Assembly (NCBI GenBank): GCA_028583685.1 | Contig: JAMXIF010001210.1 | Span: 9,462,753 to 9,526,752 of the forward strand | Source of the DNA: Petaurus breviceps papuanus | Lineage: Eukaryota; Chordata; Mammalia; Diprotodontia; Petauridae | Length of the DNA: 64,000 nt | Direction: 5' to 3' | The notes under the pieces: generated by a model | Seen by the model: the letters and a program-made list of their open reading frames with translations, nothing else | What the model was told of the DNA's origin: nothing | Database searches by the model: none | Part shown: positions 38,231 to 50,269 of the stretch, in pieces | Layout: the number at the start of each line of letters is the position of its first letter | Position numbering within the stretch: position 1 is the first letter of the stretch | Position numbers and translations under genes: made by a program

Positions 38231-40354
38231 GGGGTGGAAGTGAATATAGACATAGATAGCAGAAGACAGCATTATGTGTGTATAGTATCTATTTTGTGAT
38301 ACAAAATGAGATGTTCTCATGGTCTTTGTGCTTTAGCATCTATTATTCTCACCTAAGCTGTAATTAGCCCTTTTTATTATATTTTCAACCCAATTTGTGC
38401 AGCGACCCTTCCCCTTCTGTTATTACAACAGTCTCTGAGAAGGATAAGCAAACAAGAAAGAAATGTTTGCTGTGTAGCTCTGAAAACAGGAATGTGGGGT
38501 TGAGGAACAGACTGAGCGTAATAAAAATACCAAGATTTAGTGTAAGGCAGCATTGGAGAATACATATGCCACTAAAAGAAAATAGAACTTTCAAAGCTTG
38601 CCCAAAAAAAAGAATTTTCTGACACACATATTAAAATTATGAAAAATTCTTTGATAGAAGTAGCCATAATATGACTTTGTTCAATGATCAGATAAATGTC
38701 AATGTTGAATGAGGTATAAAACAGATGATATCCTCAGCTCACTTTTACAGCCATCACTTAGGACATCCTGAACAAACTCCAAATAGAAGAAGGATTCTTA
38801 ATGGCTGGCAGCAGATGCTAATTGTAGGTAGGGCATGATACTAACTGCATCAAGATCTAGGACATTTCAAAGTCTCCTCAATAAATCTCAGAGTCATTTG
38901 AAATAAATCAGCCCCAACATATCCTCCATTTTCCAAAGGATCTATGATTTCATCAATGTAAATATTCCCTTCAGTGACCCAGGTCTCAACCCATTCATTG
39001 TGTTCTTCCTATTTCACTTATTTCTATAAGTATGGTATAAGGAAAAATGGTCTAAACTGAAAAAGAAGGTACACATTTTCCAGATTATTTTAAACAGGCA
39101 CAACAGCTCTATAATGATCTGAGCTTAGATGTAAGTAGGAGAAGCAGAGCAAATTGGGTTCCATCTGGGAAATCATACCATGGTCTGAACTTATGCTAAG
39201 TTATAAAAGTCCATCTTTTTCACATCAGTTCTCTTTACATAATAGTGGGAGTAAAGACACTATACAATCTTAAAGAAACTAGCCTTTCTAGTGAGTCAAA
39301 AGGCATTGGGAAGATGAATGGTGGGTCTAAGTGGGCCTTCAGCAGTTGTTTGCATGCAAAAATATTTTTTTATAATCATTAGCATGAATATGTATAACTA
39401 AACAAGGAGGCAAGCTGGTCAATGGTATTTATTATTGTTACATATTCAGATTTAGGAATATATGGACCACATAAGGGTTCCAGTAGTATACATGAAACAT
39501 TTTATTAAAAAAAAAAAGAAGAAGAAGCTTCCTGAAAGTAAGGTAGGTCCTCTATGATTTAGGGACATATAAGGAAAATAGTCAAACTACATGAAAAATG
39601 TAGGCATAAAACTGAAAAATAGAGGAATCAGATTATACAATATGGATCCACAGATCCATCTAAGTATTTATTTATAAGAAAATATATGTCCATTTTAAAG
39701 TAAATTTCAGATTACTAATGGACAAAGTATCTGAATATCTCCTAGCCTAAGTATAACATAATCAATATTCAATATGATGGTATGGAACCATAGATTTCCC
39801 TGGGGGGGGAACAGGAAGCTTGATTAGTGTCTTGAATAAAAAAACACACAGAGATTTTATATTCATTGAAACTTAGATACAGTTAGGAGCACATAAAAAT
39901 TTCACTGGGGCCCACAACCCCCCTCCCCCATGAGGAAATGCCCAGTGTAATTATAGCACTGCTTGAATGAATTTCATATGTCTACTGAAGATCTCTATTC
40001 ATCTCTACCTCTGGATGTCCTTAGGGAAGACTACCTAAACTAAGCTGTTTCAAATCAGATCATGGCAGGAACTATCACTTTTCTATTTGCACATTTATTC
40101 CTAGAACATAATTTTATGTTAAATGATTTAGTCTCAAATACCTTTATATTACAGATCCCTTGATGACCAAGTAAACACCAGGTAAGGTGTACACAACCTT
40201 AGATACACTATATGGTTTTTATTTCACACCTGTAGGGACATTATGATGATGCTGGGTGGGAAAAAAATAGATTCAAGATCATCAAGGTCTGCTACTGAAT
40301 TGATTTATGAAATGAAACTAGATTCCCAAATCCACTAACTATTAGCATTGATCA
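38231..40354. other. Unassigned DNA
   Basis: No gene or repeat is recognised. Overlapping frames on both strands at 38377-38627 are under 81 codons and look like chance. A TTTGCATGCAAA palindrome lies at 39349-39360. Confidence 0.5.
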
Positions 40355-40357
40355 AGT

Positions 40358-40555
40358 ATAAAGCACTGAAATTGGACTCCAGAAAAGCTGGGTTCAAATC
40401 CTACCCAATGAAAATGATTAGCTCAGTGATAGGGAACAAGTCACTTAATCTCTCAGGGCCTTGTTTTTCTCAGTTACAAAATGATAGTATTGGACTAGAC
40501 TGTGTTTTCAGTCTCTTTTAGTGGTGAACAATAATCCTATGGGACTGTAGTGTAT
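40358..40555 (+). mobile_element. CORE-SINE/THER-like SINE
   Basis: It shows AGAAAAGCTGGGTTCAAATC, CAAGTCACTTAATCTCTCAG and AAATGATAGTATTGGACTAG. Confidence 0.6.
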
Positions 40556-40559
40556 TGAG

Positions 40560-41055
40560 TGTTCAGGGAAGACTAGCACCCTGTGTTGGGGCTTGCCGAG
40601 CCTTTTTCAGGGCTGCTCATCTACCTTTGGGGGCCATCTTTCACCCAATTCTCACCCGTAACTCCAAGAATGTGTAGTATGCACAGAGGCCACACTCCAG
40701 AAAAACCATCTCAGCATATGGGTTAAGCCAGGCTGAGGGGAACCAATAAACCTAAAACCCAATAATGAGTGAGGGGGATGTCTGCCCCAAGCATGTGAAG
40801 ACTTTCCCCTGGTGAAATTGGTAGGTGAAATCAATCTGTTCCAAAGGCCACAACGGCTTGGTCAGACATTGAAGACTCCAAGATCACCTACTACATCCCA
40901 AGCCACCACCAGTCATCTTTCTGCTGTCTTTCTACTGAATTTCGATGAATCTGGAAGAGAGAGACTGACAACTTTGTGTAAGTCTGCCTCACTTAAATCC
41001 AATTCATACTTAAGTCAAGACATCACCTTATGATGTCATTAGTCCTTTTCCCAAG
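40560..41055 (-). mobile_element. Unclassified interspersed repeat (about 0.5 kb)
   Basis: I recall this text as recurrent in marsupial genomes. On the plus strand it reads CACCCTGTGTTGGGGCTTGC, CACACTCCAGAAAAACCATC, CCAAAGGCCACAACGGCTTG, TTAAATCCAATTCATACTTA and ATGATGTCATTAGTCC. The 73-codon frame 40812-41033 has no known domain. I cannot place it in a transposon class. A fragment of its right end may recur on the other strand at 4100-4135. Confidence 0.45.
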
Positions 41056-43334
41056 GGAGGAAATACAGCATAATACTATGAGTTTTCATTCCTCAGTCTC
41101 AGTGCCACATTGAACAGCAATGATAGTCCTTGGCAAGTGGAATTTCAAGGATTGAAGAACTGCCTCCAGTCATAATATGACATAAAGCCCTGGGTGGCAC
41201 TTTTAATGTCCCAGAACAACTGATTTTAGTTTTAATAACTTCATCTAGAAACTAGGTGGGGTTTTAGTCTGTGAGGGGGTGGGAAAATTCCTCAGAGCTC
41301 CCCTCCTTTCACTGTTCCATGTCCTAAAGCCCGGGGCTTAATTATCTATAACTTTATATTTGTTTGCTTCAAAAAAATTTTTTAAAGTTATAAAAGCTTT
41401 TGACAGATAATAATTTCATTATCTTCAAGCTAGGAAGAAAAACAATTAAAAGATTCCTTTGTTAAGTAGAAAAAAAATAGATTCAAGGAAATTGTTTAGG
41501 AGGGATTTTTAAGTATAAACCAGGGGGATTTTACAGTTCAGTAGTATTTTGTGAACTTGACTTCTACTAAATAAGAAATATTATTGCAGCACTGAGGGAC
41601 AAATAAAGAGTTGGGTTTGTTGTTTTGGGGTTTTTTTTATAATAACTTTATATTTTGAACCAAGGAGTCATTATGGCAGATATTTAGGCCATTGCCCATA
41701 TTGTGGCCATCATACCAAGTCTAAATTCTGGCCAGATGCAGACCAGTTTGTCAGTTGTTTTCTCAATCTATCCATACCTCAGGTGAGAGCTACCATATTA
41801 AGGGTGGCCCCTTTGTAGAGACTGAAGCACATTCCCCAGAACACTAGTTAATGTTTCAAATACACTGTTTAGAGTGAAAAATGAATAAAGAAATTGGATT
41901 TGCCAGAGCTCATCTCTCCAGTCAGAGAAGGAAGGGAGGAGGGCAAAGAGAAAACAAGTTGGAATGACCTTATCCTGCCGGCAGGGTGACACTGAAGACC
42001 AGAGATTTAGGGAAAATCCCTCTCAGCTCTATTCTCTGGAGAAGCAGAGAGTTTTCATTGTTCTAAGAGTGAGAGGAAACACAGGTCTGGACAAGGAGTC
42101 TAGGGAGAAAGGAGTCCTCACCACAATTTATGGCTGCCTTACCTATTCCTTTCCAATTCGGCACCCAAGAGAGACTGCTGACAATATCAGATGCTAAATT
42201 CATTTTGTGCTTTGGTGGGCATGATTTCTCTTCCAGACAGAGAGGTAGAAATCCCTTGGTAACTAAAGTGAGACAGTCACACTAATTCTACACATGTTAT
42301 AAGACAGATTGAAATGCCAAAGTTGGTAGGGGGCCACAGGGAACCCACTGCAGTATCCCTCATAACATTAGACACTGTGATAACCAAAAGTGGAAAACCA
42401 CCCAGAAGGACTCATGAAATTCAAATATATGCATATATACATAATTATATATAAATTTTTTAAATGCAACATATACAAAACTTAAAATTATGCATATTTA
42501 TATATGTCTGGGTACATATGGGATAAATATGTTATATATACATATATAATGTATCTACATACATAAAACTAAAAAGAAAAGTTCAATTTTAAAATTCATC
42601 ACTGCTTTTTAAAAGGAGTTTCATCCCACTCTGTAAATGAATATACATTTTGACTCCCCCCCTGTCTTCCTGACTTACCCTCATAAAATATTTTCACCCT
42701 GCTCCAAGCATCCTTAGTGCCAAGAAAGCCTCTCCTCTCCTCGCCTCCAAAGAGCAATTAAATTCCATTACCCTTCAGCAGGCCCACTCAGGCACAACGG
42801 TCACTGACAGACTGTGAAATTGTCATCAGGTAACCATCATCAGGATGACTCAAAGATTCTGTCACTGAGAAGACAGCACAAAAGCACAGCCCTGCCTAGA
42901 GGCCCTGGCAATGTCTGCCCTCATCACCTGAGGTGGTGGGCACCCAAGCTGCCAGGGAACCCTCATTCAGGGAGTTTTCTGAACAATCCTCAAACCAAGT
43001 CTTTTGGGACTTCCAATGGATAGGAAAAAGCTGCTGCCTCCTCCTCATTTTCTTCTTTGTAGTTAGCAGCAATAAGAGTGAGTCAGTAATGTGGAGGACA
43101 CACCAGAACCCCAGAGGGAGTGAGAGCCTGACTATTATTTACATATCATTAAAGAAAACCCCAGGGCAAACAGCCAACATGCTACAGGTTCAGGAAATGT
43201 GACAGTCATTCAGAACTGATGGCAAACCCAAATGTTGGAAGTTTTTTTTTTCAAATTTCTGGGGTACCATACAGAAAACCCTTTATCCTCAGTTCCCTCA
43301 TTTCTAAAATGAGGAGTTTGAAAAAGTTCAGAAG
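41056..43334. other. Unassigned DNA
   Basis: I recognise no gene or repeat. TATA-rich low complexity covers about 42420-42560. The 42740-43220 part is more GC-rich and lacks repeats that I know; frames there stay below 90 codons. Confidence 0.5.
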
Positions 43335-43475
43335 TTTTAACCTTTTTTCTGCCATAGAGCCTTTTAACAATCTGGTGAAGCTTATGGGCCCCTTCTCAGT
43401 ATAGTGTTTTCAAATGCATAAAAAATATAAAGGAAACCAATTATCTTGAAATGCAATTTCAAAAAAAAACATTAA
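43335..43475 (+). mobile_element. hAT (Charlie-like) element, third copy
   Basis: It shows TTTTAACCTTTTTTCTGCCA, AATCTGGTGAAGCTTATGGG, CCCCTTCTCAG and AAAGGAAACCAATTATCTTG. It shares its body with the copies at 1591 and 12823 and is truncated before its far terminus. Confidence 0.55.
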
Positions 43476-43671
43476 TTAAGCTCAATAGATCTATAAATCT
43501 ATAGTTTCTGGCTTGACTCCAAAAAGACAAAATTATCTTGTTCTCTTCATGATAATGACCCAGAGCAGTAAAGAGAACTTTTGAAGTTTTCATTGTCTTG
43601 GTTTCATCAATCAATCCATAAGAATTATTAAAATTATATTAAAATATATGGGAGCCAATTATTATTATTGA

Positions 43672-43905
43672 CTTCCATATGGCAAGAACTGTGCTAAGTA
43701 CTGAAAACAAAAATATAAAAGTGAAACAGCCCCCACCCTCAAGGAACTTACCTTCTAACAGGAAAGATAGTTTAGATGCATTTAATAAACATTTACTAAG
43801 CACTCACAATATGAAATGTACTCTCTTAAGCACTATGGAAAATACAAAAATAAGTAAAACAGAGTCCTGGTACTCAAGGAATTTACAAACTGGTAGGGAG
43901 AGAAA
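43672..43905 (-). mobile_element. Two adjacent antisense L2 3' ends
   Basis: Two reversed L2 termini follow each other. The first (43675-43760) reads AACTGTGCTAAGTACTG and CTCAAGGAACTTACCTTCTA. The second (43778-43905) reads ATTTACTAAGCACTCACAAT and ACTCAAGGAATTTACAAACT. Confidence 0.6.
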
Positions 43906-44969
43906 AGGCAGATGCTAACTCTCACTGTCCCCTTCTTTAATTATTGACCCCATGATATAGAGCAAAAGGAACAAGTTATGAAGTGGGTGTTTAGTATCTT
44001 TATTTGTACACCTTATTGTACAGTTCACCAAGAGAGACAGCCCATGTCCAACTCATCTTGGTGGACAAGCCCAGAAATGTTAGGCAGATCCATCGAATGC
44101 ATGTAATTGTTCTCTCTCCTTTTCTCTACCCATGACTCACTTGCCACTTCTGAGGATGTTTGATGAATTATTAGCAAGTGCAGAAAAATTCCCCTTACTG
44201 GCAAGTTCTAGAATTCCTTTTTACTGAAAGTGAACATTTCTCCCTTTGTTCTTTTTGATATATTTAATAACTATTCAGACTCAGTTACCCTAATGATAAA
44301 ACTTCTTTTTCAAAAAAAGATTTCTGATTAATCAATTATCACTGCCTATTAATATGATTAATTAATTAATTATGGGTAAGGAAAGACAAAATTTAAATAC
44401 TGCCATAAAAAAGTAGCTGTGACAAGATGCTATAAAGACTCACATATTAAGAACAAGGAGTTAGAGGAAAAAGAAAAAACTATCTGTCAGCAAAAAAGTT
44501 GTGGAATATTTTGGTATAAATGCACCAAGATTACATTAAAGTATATATGGAACAAGGATTTCTGCTGATCCTGCATGAATAAATACAGGTATACCTTGCT
44601 TTATACATAGGTTTTACTCCTCAAAAGTTCCATAAATATTAAAGGGTTTGGAAATTTCCAATTGGTAGGGGATTTCTAAAAATTAAGGCTAAAGTTTCTC
44701 CATCTCTTTATCTCATAATTAGTGATATGGAAACATTTAAATGCATTCAATCAGACCACCAGAGAGGACTGGTCCATTTTACATGCCCTCTTCTCTTTAC
44801 CTTAAAGTTACAACACAGAAAGGTAGAAAATATCACCACCTTTGCTGAAAATGATAGGTTATAACTTTTGTTGAATAGATTTGGCTATGGAACTGGGAGG
44901 AGGAAAGCAATCAATGATGTGTCAAAAGAGTATATCTTTTCTCAGAGTAAAAGTTAGTAGGAAGAATGA
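43906..44969. other. Unassigned DNA
   Basis: CAGGTATACCTTGCTTTATA at 44586-44605 recalls a Tigger-type terminus, but I see no partner terminus. Nothing else is recognised. Confidence 0.4.
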
Positions 44970-45376
44970 AGAGGAAGCTAGGTGACATGAGGGCACATGT
45001 CATCTATATATTCTGGACCTAGAATCAGGAGGTCTGGAAGCAAAAGGACCCTATTTCTTTTTCTTTAACATTAATTTTTTAATGTTATATTTAAAGTTGT
45101 CTCCCTCCCATTAACCTTCCTCCACCCATTAAGAAGTTTTTTTCTGCATTTATTGATATAAATTATATGATTTTTTGCTATTCATATTGTCAATTATGCT
45201 TATAGATTTCTTAATTTTGCACCAGTCCTGCACATAAATCCCATCTAATAATAGTAAACGACCATTGTGATATATTGCTATAATCCCCTTGCAAGTATTT
45301 TTTTTAATTTGCATCAATGTTCAATAGGAAAATTGGCCTATGATTTTCTTTCTGTTTTCTCTCTCACACAAACACG

Positions 45377-45379
<3 letters not shown>

Positions 45380-45431
<52 letters not shown>

Positions 45432-45442
45432 TCTCTCTCTCT
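45380..45442. repeat. (CT)n microsatellite
   Basis: A CT run with a few CTGT and CCCT interruptions lies within the old L1. Confidence 0.9.
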
Positions 45443-46249
45443 GATTTAGGTATCAAAAACATATGTGTGTCATAAAAGGAATTTAGTGGGAATCCTTCTT
45501 TCCTATTTCTTCAAATACTTCATATAGTATTCAGATAAATTATTCTTTAAATGCTTGGTAGAAATCACTTGCAATTGGATCTGGTCCTGGGGAATTTTTT
45601 CATAGGGAGCTCATTTGTGGCTTGTTCAATTTCTTTTTTAAGGATAGGTTTATTTAAGTATTTTCTTTCCTCTTCTGTTAATCTGGGAAGTTTATATTTT
45701 TGTAAATATTCATCTATTTCACTTAGATTGTCAGTTTTATTGCCATATAATTGGGCAAAATAGCTTCTAATAATTGCTTTAATTTCATCTTCATTGGTGG
45801 TGTATTTACCCTTTTCATTTTGATACTGCTAATTTGGTTTTCTTCTTCCTATTTTTTAATTCAAATTAACCAATGGTTTATCTATTTAATTAGATAATAT
45901 AAGCAGCTCCTAGTTTTATTAGTTTAATTTTTTTCTTTTCTTTTCAGTTTTATTAATCTCTCCTTTGAGTTTCAGGATTTCAATTTTGGTGTTTAATTGG
46001 AGAACTTTAATTTGATATATTTCTAGTTTGTGTTTTTTTAATTGCATGCTCAATTCACAGATCTGCTTTCTTTTTTTAATGAAAGTATTTAGGGGTATAA
46101 ATTTTCCCCTAAATTCTGCTTTGGTTGCATCCCACAAATTTTAAAATGTCTCATTGTTACCATTGTCTTTAATGAAATTATTAATTATTTCTATTATTTG
46201 TTCTTTGACCTACTCATTCTTTAGTATTAGATTACTTAAACTTCTAATT

Positions 46250-46450
46250 TGTAACAATCCAAACTGTTTTTATGATGCCCCAAAGGTTATTTATGAGCCA
46301 AAGACCTATGGTATATCTCAACTACTCAGTGCTGGTGGAGTTACATTGATTAGTGATGAGACCATAATCCTGGAGTGATGGGCTGAATACTTCCAGTGTT
46401 CTCAACAGACTATCATCAATCAATGCTGAAGCCATTAATGAGATTAAAGT
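46250..46450 (+). mobile_element. RTE-clade LINE ORF2 fragment inside the L1
   Basis: The translation CFYDAPKVIYEPKTYG, LLSAGGVTLISDE, then WAEYFQ and SINAEAIN in a shifted frame, resembles the RTE segment between endonuclease and reverse transcriptase (ILERWAEHF...SSINDEAI type). It runs opposite to the L1 around it. TTCTAATT flanks it at 46242-46249 and 46451-46458. The piece is internal, with no 3' end of the source element, and has at least one stop and one frameshift. Confidence 0.7.
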
Positions 46451-47234
46451 TTCTAATTAATTTTAATCTATGCTTCAAGAGCCCTTTATTGAATATAATT
46501 TTATTGTATTTTGATCTAAAAAGGATGCATTTAATTTTGTTTTGCTTTTTTGCATTTGTGAGTTTCTGTCCTAACATATGGTTAGTTTTTGTGAGCATGT
46601 CATATACTTTTGATTAACAGGTATACTCCTTTCTATTCCCATTCAGTTTTCTCTGGAGGTCTATCATGCCTAATTTTTCTAAACTGTTATTTAACTGTTT
46701 AACTGTCTTTTAACTATTTAACTATTAACTGTCTTTAACTTCTTGCTTACTTATTTTGCAGTTAGATTGATCTAGTTCTGAGAGATGGAAATCAAGCTTC
46801 CCCCATTAATATAGTTTGACTATCCTCTCCTGTAATTTTCCTTTTAGAATTTGGATGCTATTCTATTTGGTGTGTATATGTTTAGTATTGATACTATTTC
46901 ACTGTCTATGGTACCTTTTAACAAGATTTAGTTTCCTTGATTAGTTGAAGGATAATTATTAGGTCTATTTTTGCTTTTGTTTTGTCTGAGATCATAATTT
47001 CTGCCCCAGCCTTTTTAACTTCAGCTATACCATAATAGACTCTGCTCCAGCCCCTTATTTTAACTATGCATAGTTTTTCTCTTTCAAGTGTGTTTCTTAT
47101 GAATGACATACTGTTGGATTCTTGTTTCTAATCTATTCTGCTATCCACCTCCATATTATGGGTGAGTTCATCCTACTCACATTCACAGTGATGATGTGTA
47201 TTTCCCTTCATTCTATTTTCTTCTGCTTTTCCTT

Positions 47235-47313
47235 CTCTCTCTCTCTCTGTCTCTCTCTCTGTCTCTCTCTCTCTCTGTCTCTCTCTCTCTGTCTCTCTCT
47301 GTCTCTCTCTCTG

Positions 47314-47347
<34 letters not shown>

Positions 47348-47361
47348 TCTCTGTCTCTCTC

Positions 47362-47395
<34 letters not shown>

Positions 47396-47406
47396 CCTCT
47401 CTCTCT
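47235..47406. repeat. (CTCTCTGT)n-type microsatellite
   Basis: About 170 bp of CT/CTGT repeats lie in the spacer of the old L1. They create Ser/Leu-rich frames on plus (47122-47501) and Arg/Glu-rich frames on minus. These are not genes. Confidence 0.95.
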
Positions 47407-48784
47407 TTTTAATGCTGTGCCTTCTCAAAAGTTTGTTTTCCTTCTGGCTACTGCCTCCTTTAATATGCCCTCCCTCTGATCAACCCCCTTCATTCTTTTA
47501 ACCTATTCTCTTCCTATTTCCCTGTTGGGTAAGATAGATTTCTATACCCAAGTAGTGGGTGTGTTCTTACCTTTTACAACCAGTTCAGATGAGAATAAAG
47601 TTCAAGCATTTCCCCCCTTTTTCCCCTTCACTGTAAATACATCTTCCTTGTGTGCCTCTTTTATGTACTATGATTTCCCCATCTTTCCTCTCCCTTTGCC
47701 CTTCTCACTCTTCCTTGACCTTCCTTTTTTTTAACATTGTCTAAACTCATGCCAGTGCCCTCTCCCTGTGTAGACTTCTTCTCACTGCCCTATTAATGAT
47801 AAAGTTCTTATGAATTATATGTACCATCTTCTCATATAGGAATGTAAACAACTTAAGCTTATTAAGTCCTTTATGATTTCTCTTTCATGTTTCTTTTTGT
47901 GCTTCTCTTGAATCTTGTTTGAATGTCAAATTTTCTATTCAGTTCTGATCTTTTCATTAGTAAGTCCTCTGTTTCATTAAATATCTATTTCACTCCTGAA
48001 AGATTATACTCAGTTTTGCTTAGGAGATTATTCTTTGTTGTAATCCTAGTTCCTTTGCCTCTTGGAATATCTCTACTCTTTGATCATGATAGTTGCTAAA
48101 TTTTGTATGATCATGACTGTGGCTCCACAGTATCTGATTTTTTTCTGGCTGCTTATGTATTTTCTCCTTGACGTGGGATCTCTGGAATTAAGTCTATGAT
48201 ATTCCTAGAAATTTTCACTTTAGGATGTCCTTCAGGAGGTGATTGGTGGATTCTTCGATTTCTACTTTGTCCTCTGGTTCTAAAGTATCTGGATGGTTTT
48301 CCTTTATAATTTATTGAAATATGTCTAGGCTCTTTTTAATCATGGCTTTAAGATAGTCCAATCATTTTTTAAATTAACTCTCCTCAATCTATTTTCCAGA
48401 TCAATTGTTTTCCAATGAAGTATTTTACATTTTCTTCCATTTTTTCTAATCTTTTTTATTTTTTTTCTTATTATTAGCTTCCATTTGACCAACTTTAATT
48501 GTTAAGTAATTATTTTCTTCCATGAAGATTTGTACCTCCTTTTACATTTGGACAATTCTGATTTTTAATGAATTATTTTCTTCATTATATCAGCACTGCT
48601 TTCAGCAGGGGAACAAACTGAGACAGTGGGCAATGGAGTAAATGACTGCCCCTGTGCCCAGTGTCCATATAGGGGTCCCCTATAATTTCTTTCTGGTCAG
48701 TTGTCTAATTTCCTTACCATTTTGGGGTGGTGAGAGATTCTGGAACTGTTGCTGCTACCTCTAAACCCTCTAAGGCCCATTGTT

Positions 48785-48953
48785 TTTGTTTTTTTTTTAA
48801 AGCAATTGGGGTTAAGTAACTGTTCAAGGTTACACGGCCAGTTATTTCAGGGTGTGTATAAGTATCAGTGCTAAGTATCAGAGCCCAGATTCAATTCCAG
48901 GTCATCCCAACTCTGGGGCCGGTGCTCTTACTCACTGTGCTACCTGGCCGCCT
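48785..48953 (-). mobile_element. SINE family B copy
   Basis: A reversed family B body with its T-run on the left, inserted in the old L1 5' UTR. GGCCCATTGTT at 48774-48784 and 48954-48964 is a perfect 11-bp target-site duplication. Confidence 0.92.
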
Positions 48954-49465
48954 GGCCCATTGTTGGTGTTGCCATGGGGCTACTCTCTCAGCTAGTCACC
49001 ACTGTATCATAGACCTTTCCTTTTGACTTCTTATGTTGTCTCAGGTGGAAAACTGTCTCACTAATTTTTGGTTGGCTATGCTGCTTCAGAATTCAATTTG
49101 ACACATTATTTTAAAGTTGTTCTAAAAGGAACATAGGGAGAGTTCAACTGGAATGCTCCCTTTGCTGTCTCTACTATTAGCTTATTTTCAAGTAATTAGA
49201 CTATTTTCAAATTGGGGACCTGATTTATCATCCTGCCTCAGACACTTACTAGCTATATACCTTTTAGCAAATCAGTTAACCTGTCTCCTTCAGTGTCTTT
49301 ATCTGTAAAAATGGGAATAATAATAACATCTACTTCCCGGGGTTGTTGTGAGGATGAAATGAGATAATATTTTTAAAGTTCTTTGTGAACTTAATAATTT
49401 GTATAATTACTATAACTACTATAACAACTACAACAACTACTACAGCAGCAACTACTACTACTACT

Positions 49466-50269
49466 CAAGAGAACAGGGAAGGGACTTGTTTCTTTGAGGT
49501 TCTACAGACTGCTGACTGTATATTCCTTAAGAGTGCCTTTCCTAGGTTTCTGGGTCTTTATTATTATTGAGAACTCTGGGTAACCTAGGACCCCAAGTCA
49601 GATGCTGAATAGTCTATCAGAATCCTTTTAAAATTACAATCCTCTTTCATGTGCGCATATTTCTGTGAGCAAATATATAGAATCTAAATTAGAACTAAAA
49701 TATTCCATGCAGAAAAATATTTGGTAGATTTGTGTATTTAGTTTAAGCTAACATTTCTTCAGATGATCAGAGTATTTTTGATAGTGTTCACCAAAGTGCT
49801 ACTCTTATTCCACCATATAATTGTGACATGTGGATTATTGAAGGGTAGACTAATAGAGCACAAGCTGGAAAGGCTTTGGGCATTGTCCCAGCAAAAACCA
49901 ATGTATGTTGTGTTCCAAGAAAATAGTTCAAATAAGAGAAGGTCCATTATTAACCAGTTGGTCAGTAAGTGATCAATTTTTGGTCATTAAAATCCACCCT
50001 CTTTCCTGTGTGGTGTTAGAGCAGGAATGATATGAAAAGGAGCATAAGAATATAAGAATCACAGAGTTTAGAAACTGTTTATAAACATTAATTTTATTGT
50101 TGCTACTTTGAATGCAAGATCTTTTTCCAGCACTGAATAAATGGATTTACCACAAAAGAGCTAAACCACATCAAAATTGCATTCTTGCTCTAAATTAAAC
50201 CAAGAGATATGAATAAATTTTAGCTAAATGAAAGCATAATTCAGTTTCTCACAGGAAAGGGGAAAGTAA
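49466..50269. other. Unassigned DNA
   Basis: Nothing recognised. Two short opposed frames (49759-49972) look like chance. Confidence 0.5.

Larger units (their letters stand above)
45056..49212 (-). mobile_element. Old L1 with a large internal ORF2 deletion
   Basis: Right to left: 5' UTR (about 49212-48600), ORF1 (about 48600-47930), CT-rich spacer, N-terminal ORF2 (about 47160-45120) and a short 3' UTR piece (45056-45120). ORF2 jumps from just before the first RT catalytic motif to the 3' UTR, so roughly 2 kb is missing. Frames are heavily broken. It carries an RTE fragment (46250-46450), a family B SINE (48785-48953) and two CT microsatellites. It is clearly older than the L1 at 30340. Confidence 0.78.
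44970..49465 (+). mobile_element. CORE-SINE (Mar1 type) split by an L1
   Basis: The head lies at 44970-45055 (AAGCTAGGTGACATGAGGGC, AGAATCAGGAGGTCTGG). The rest resumes at about 49213: CCTCAGACACTTACTAGCTA, GGGTTGTTGTGAGGATGAAA. It ends in an ACT/AAC trinucleotide run (49396-49465). The GGACC text at both joins (AGGACCCTATTT and GGGACCTGATTT) fits a diverged target-site duplication of the L1. Confidence 0.65.

Noticed and set aside
44586-44605. Tigger-like terminus CAGGTATACCTTG
   Set aside because: There is no matching inverted terminus and no TA duplication could be shown.
47122-47501. Two overlapping frames of about 100 codons rich in Ser and Leu
   Set aside because: They are CT microsatellite inside an L1 spacer.
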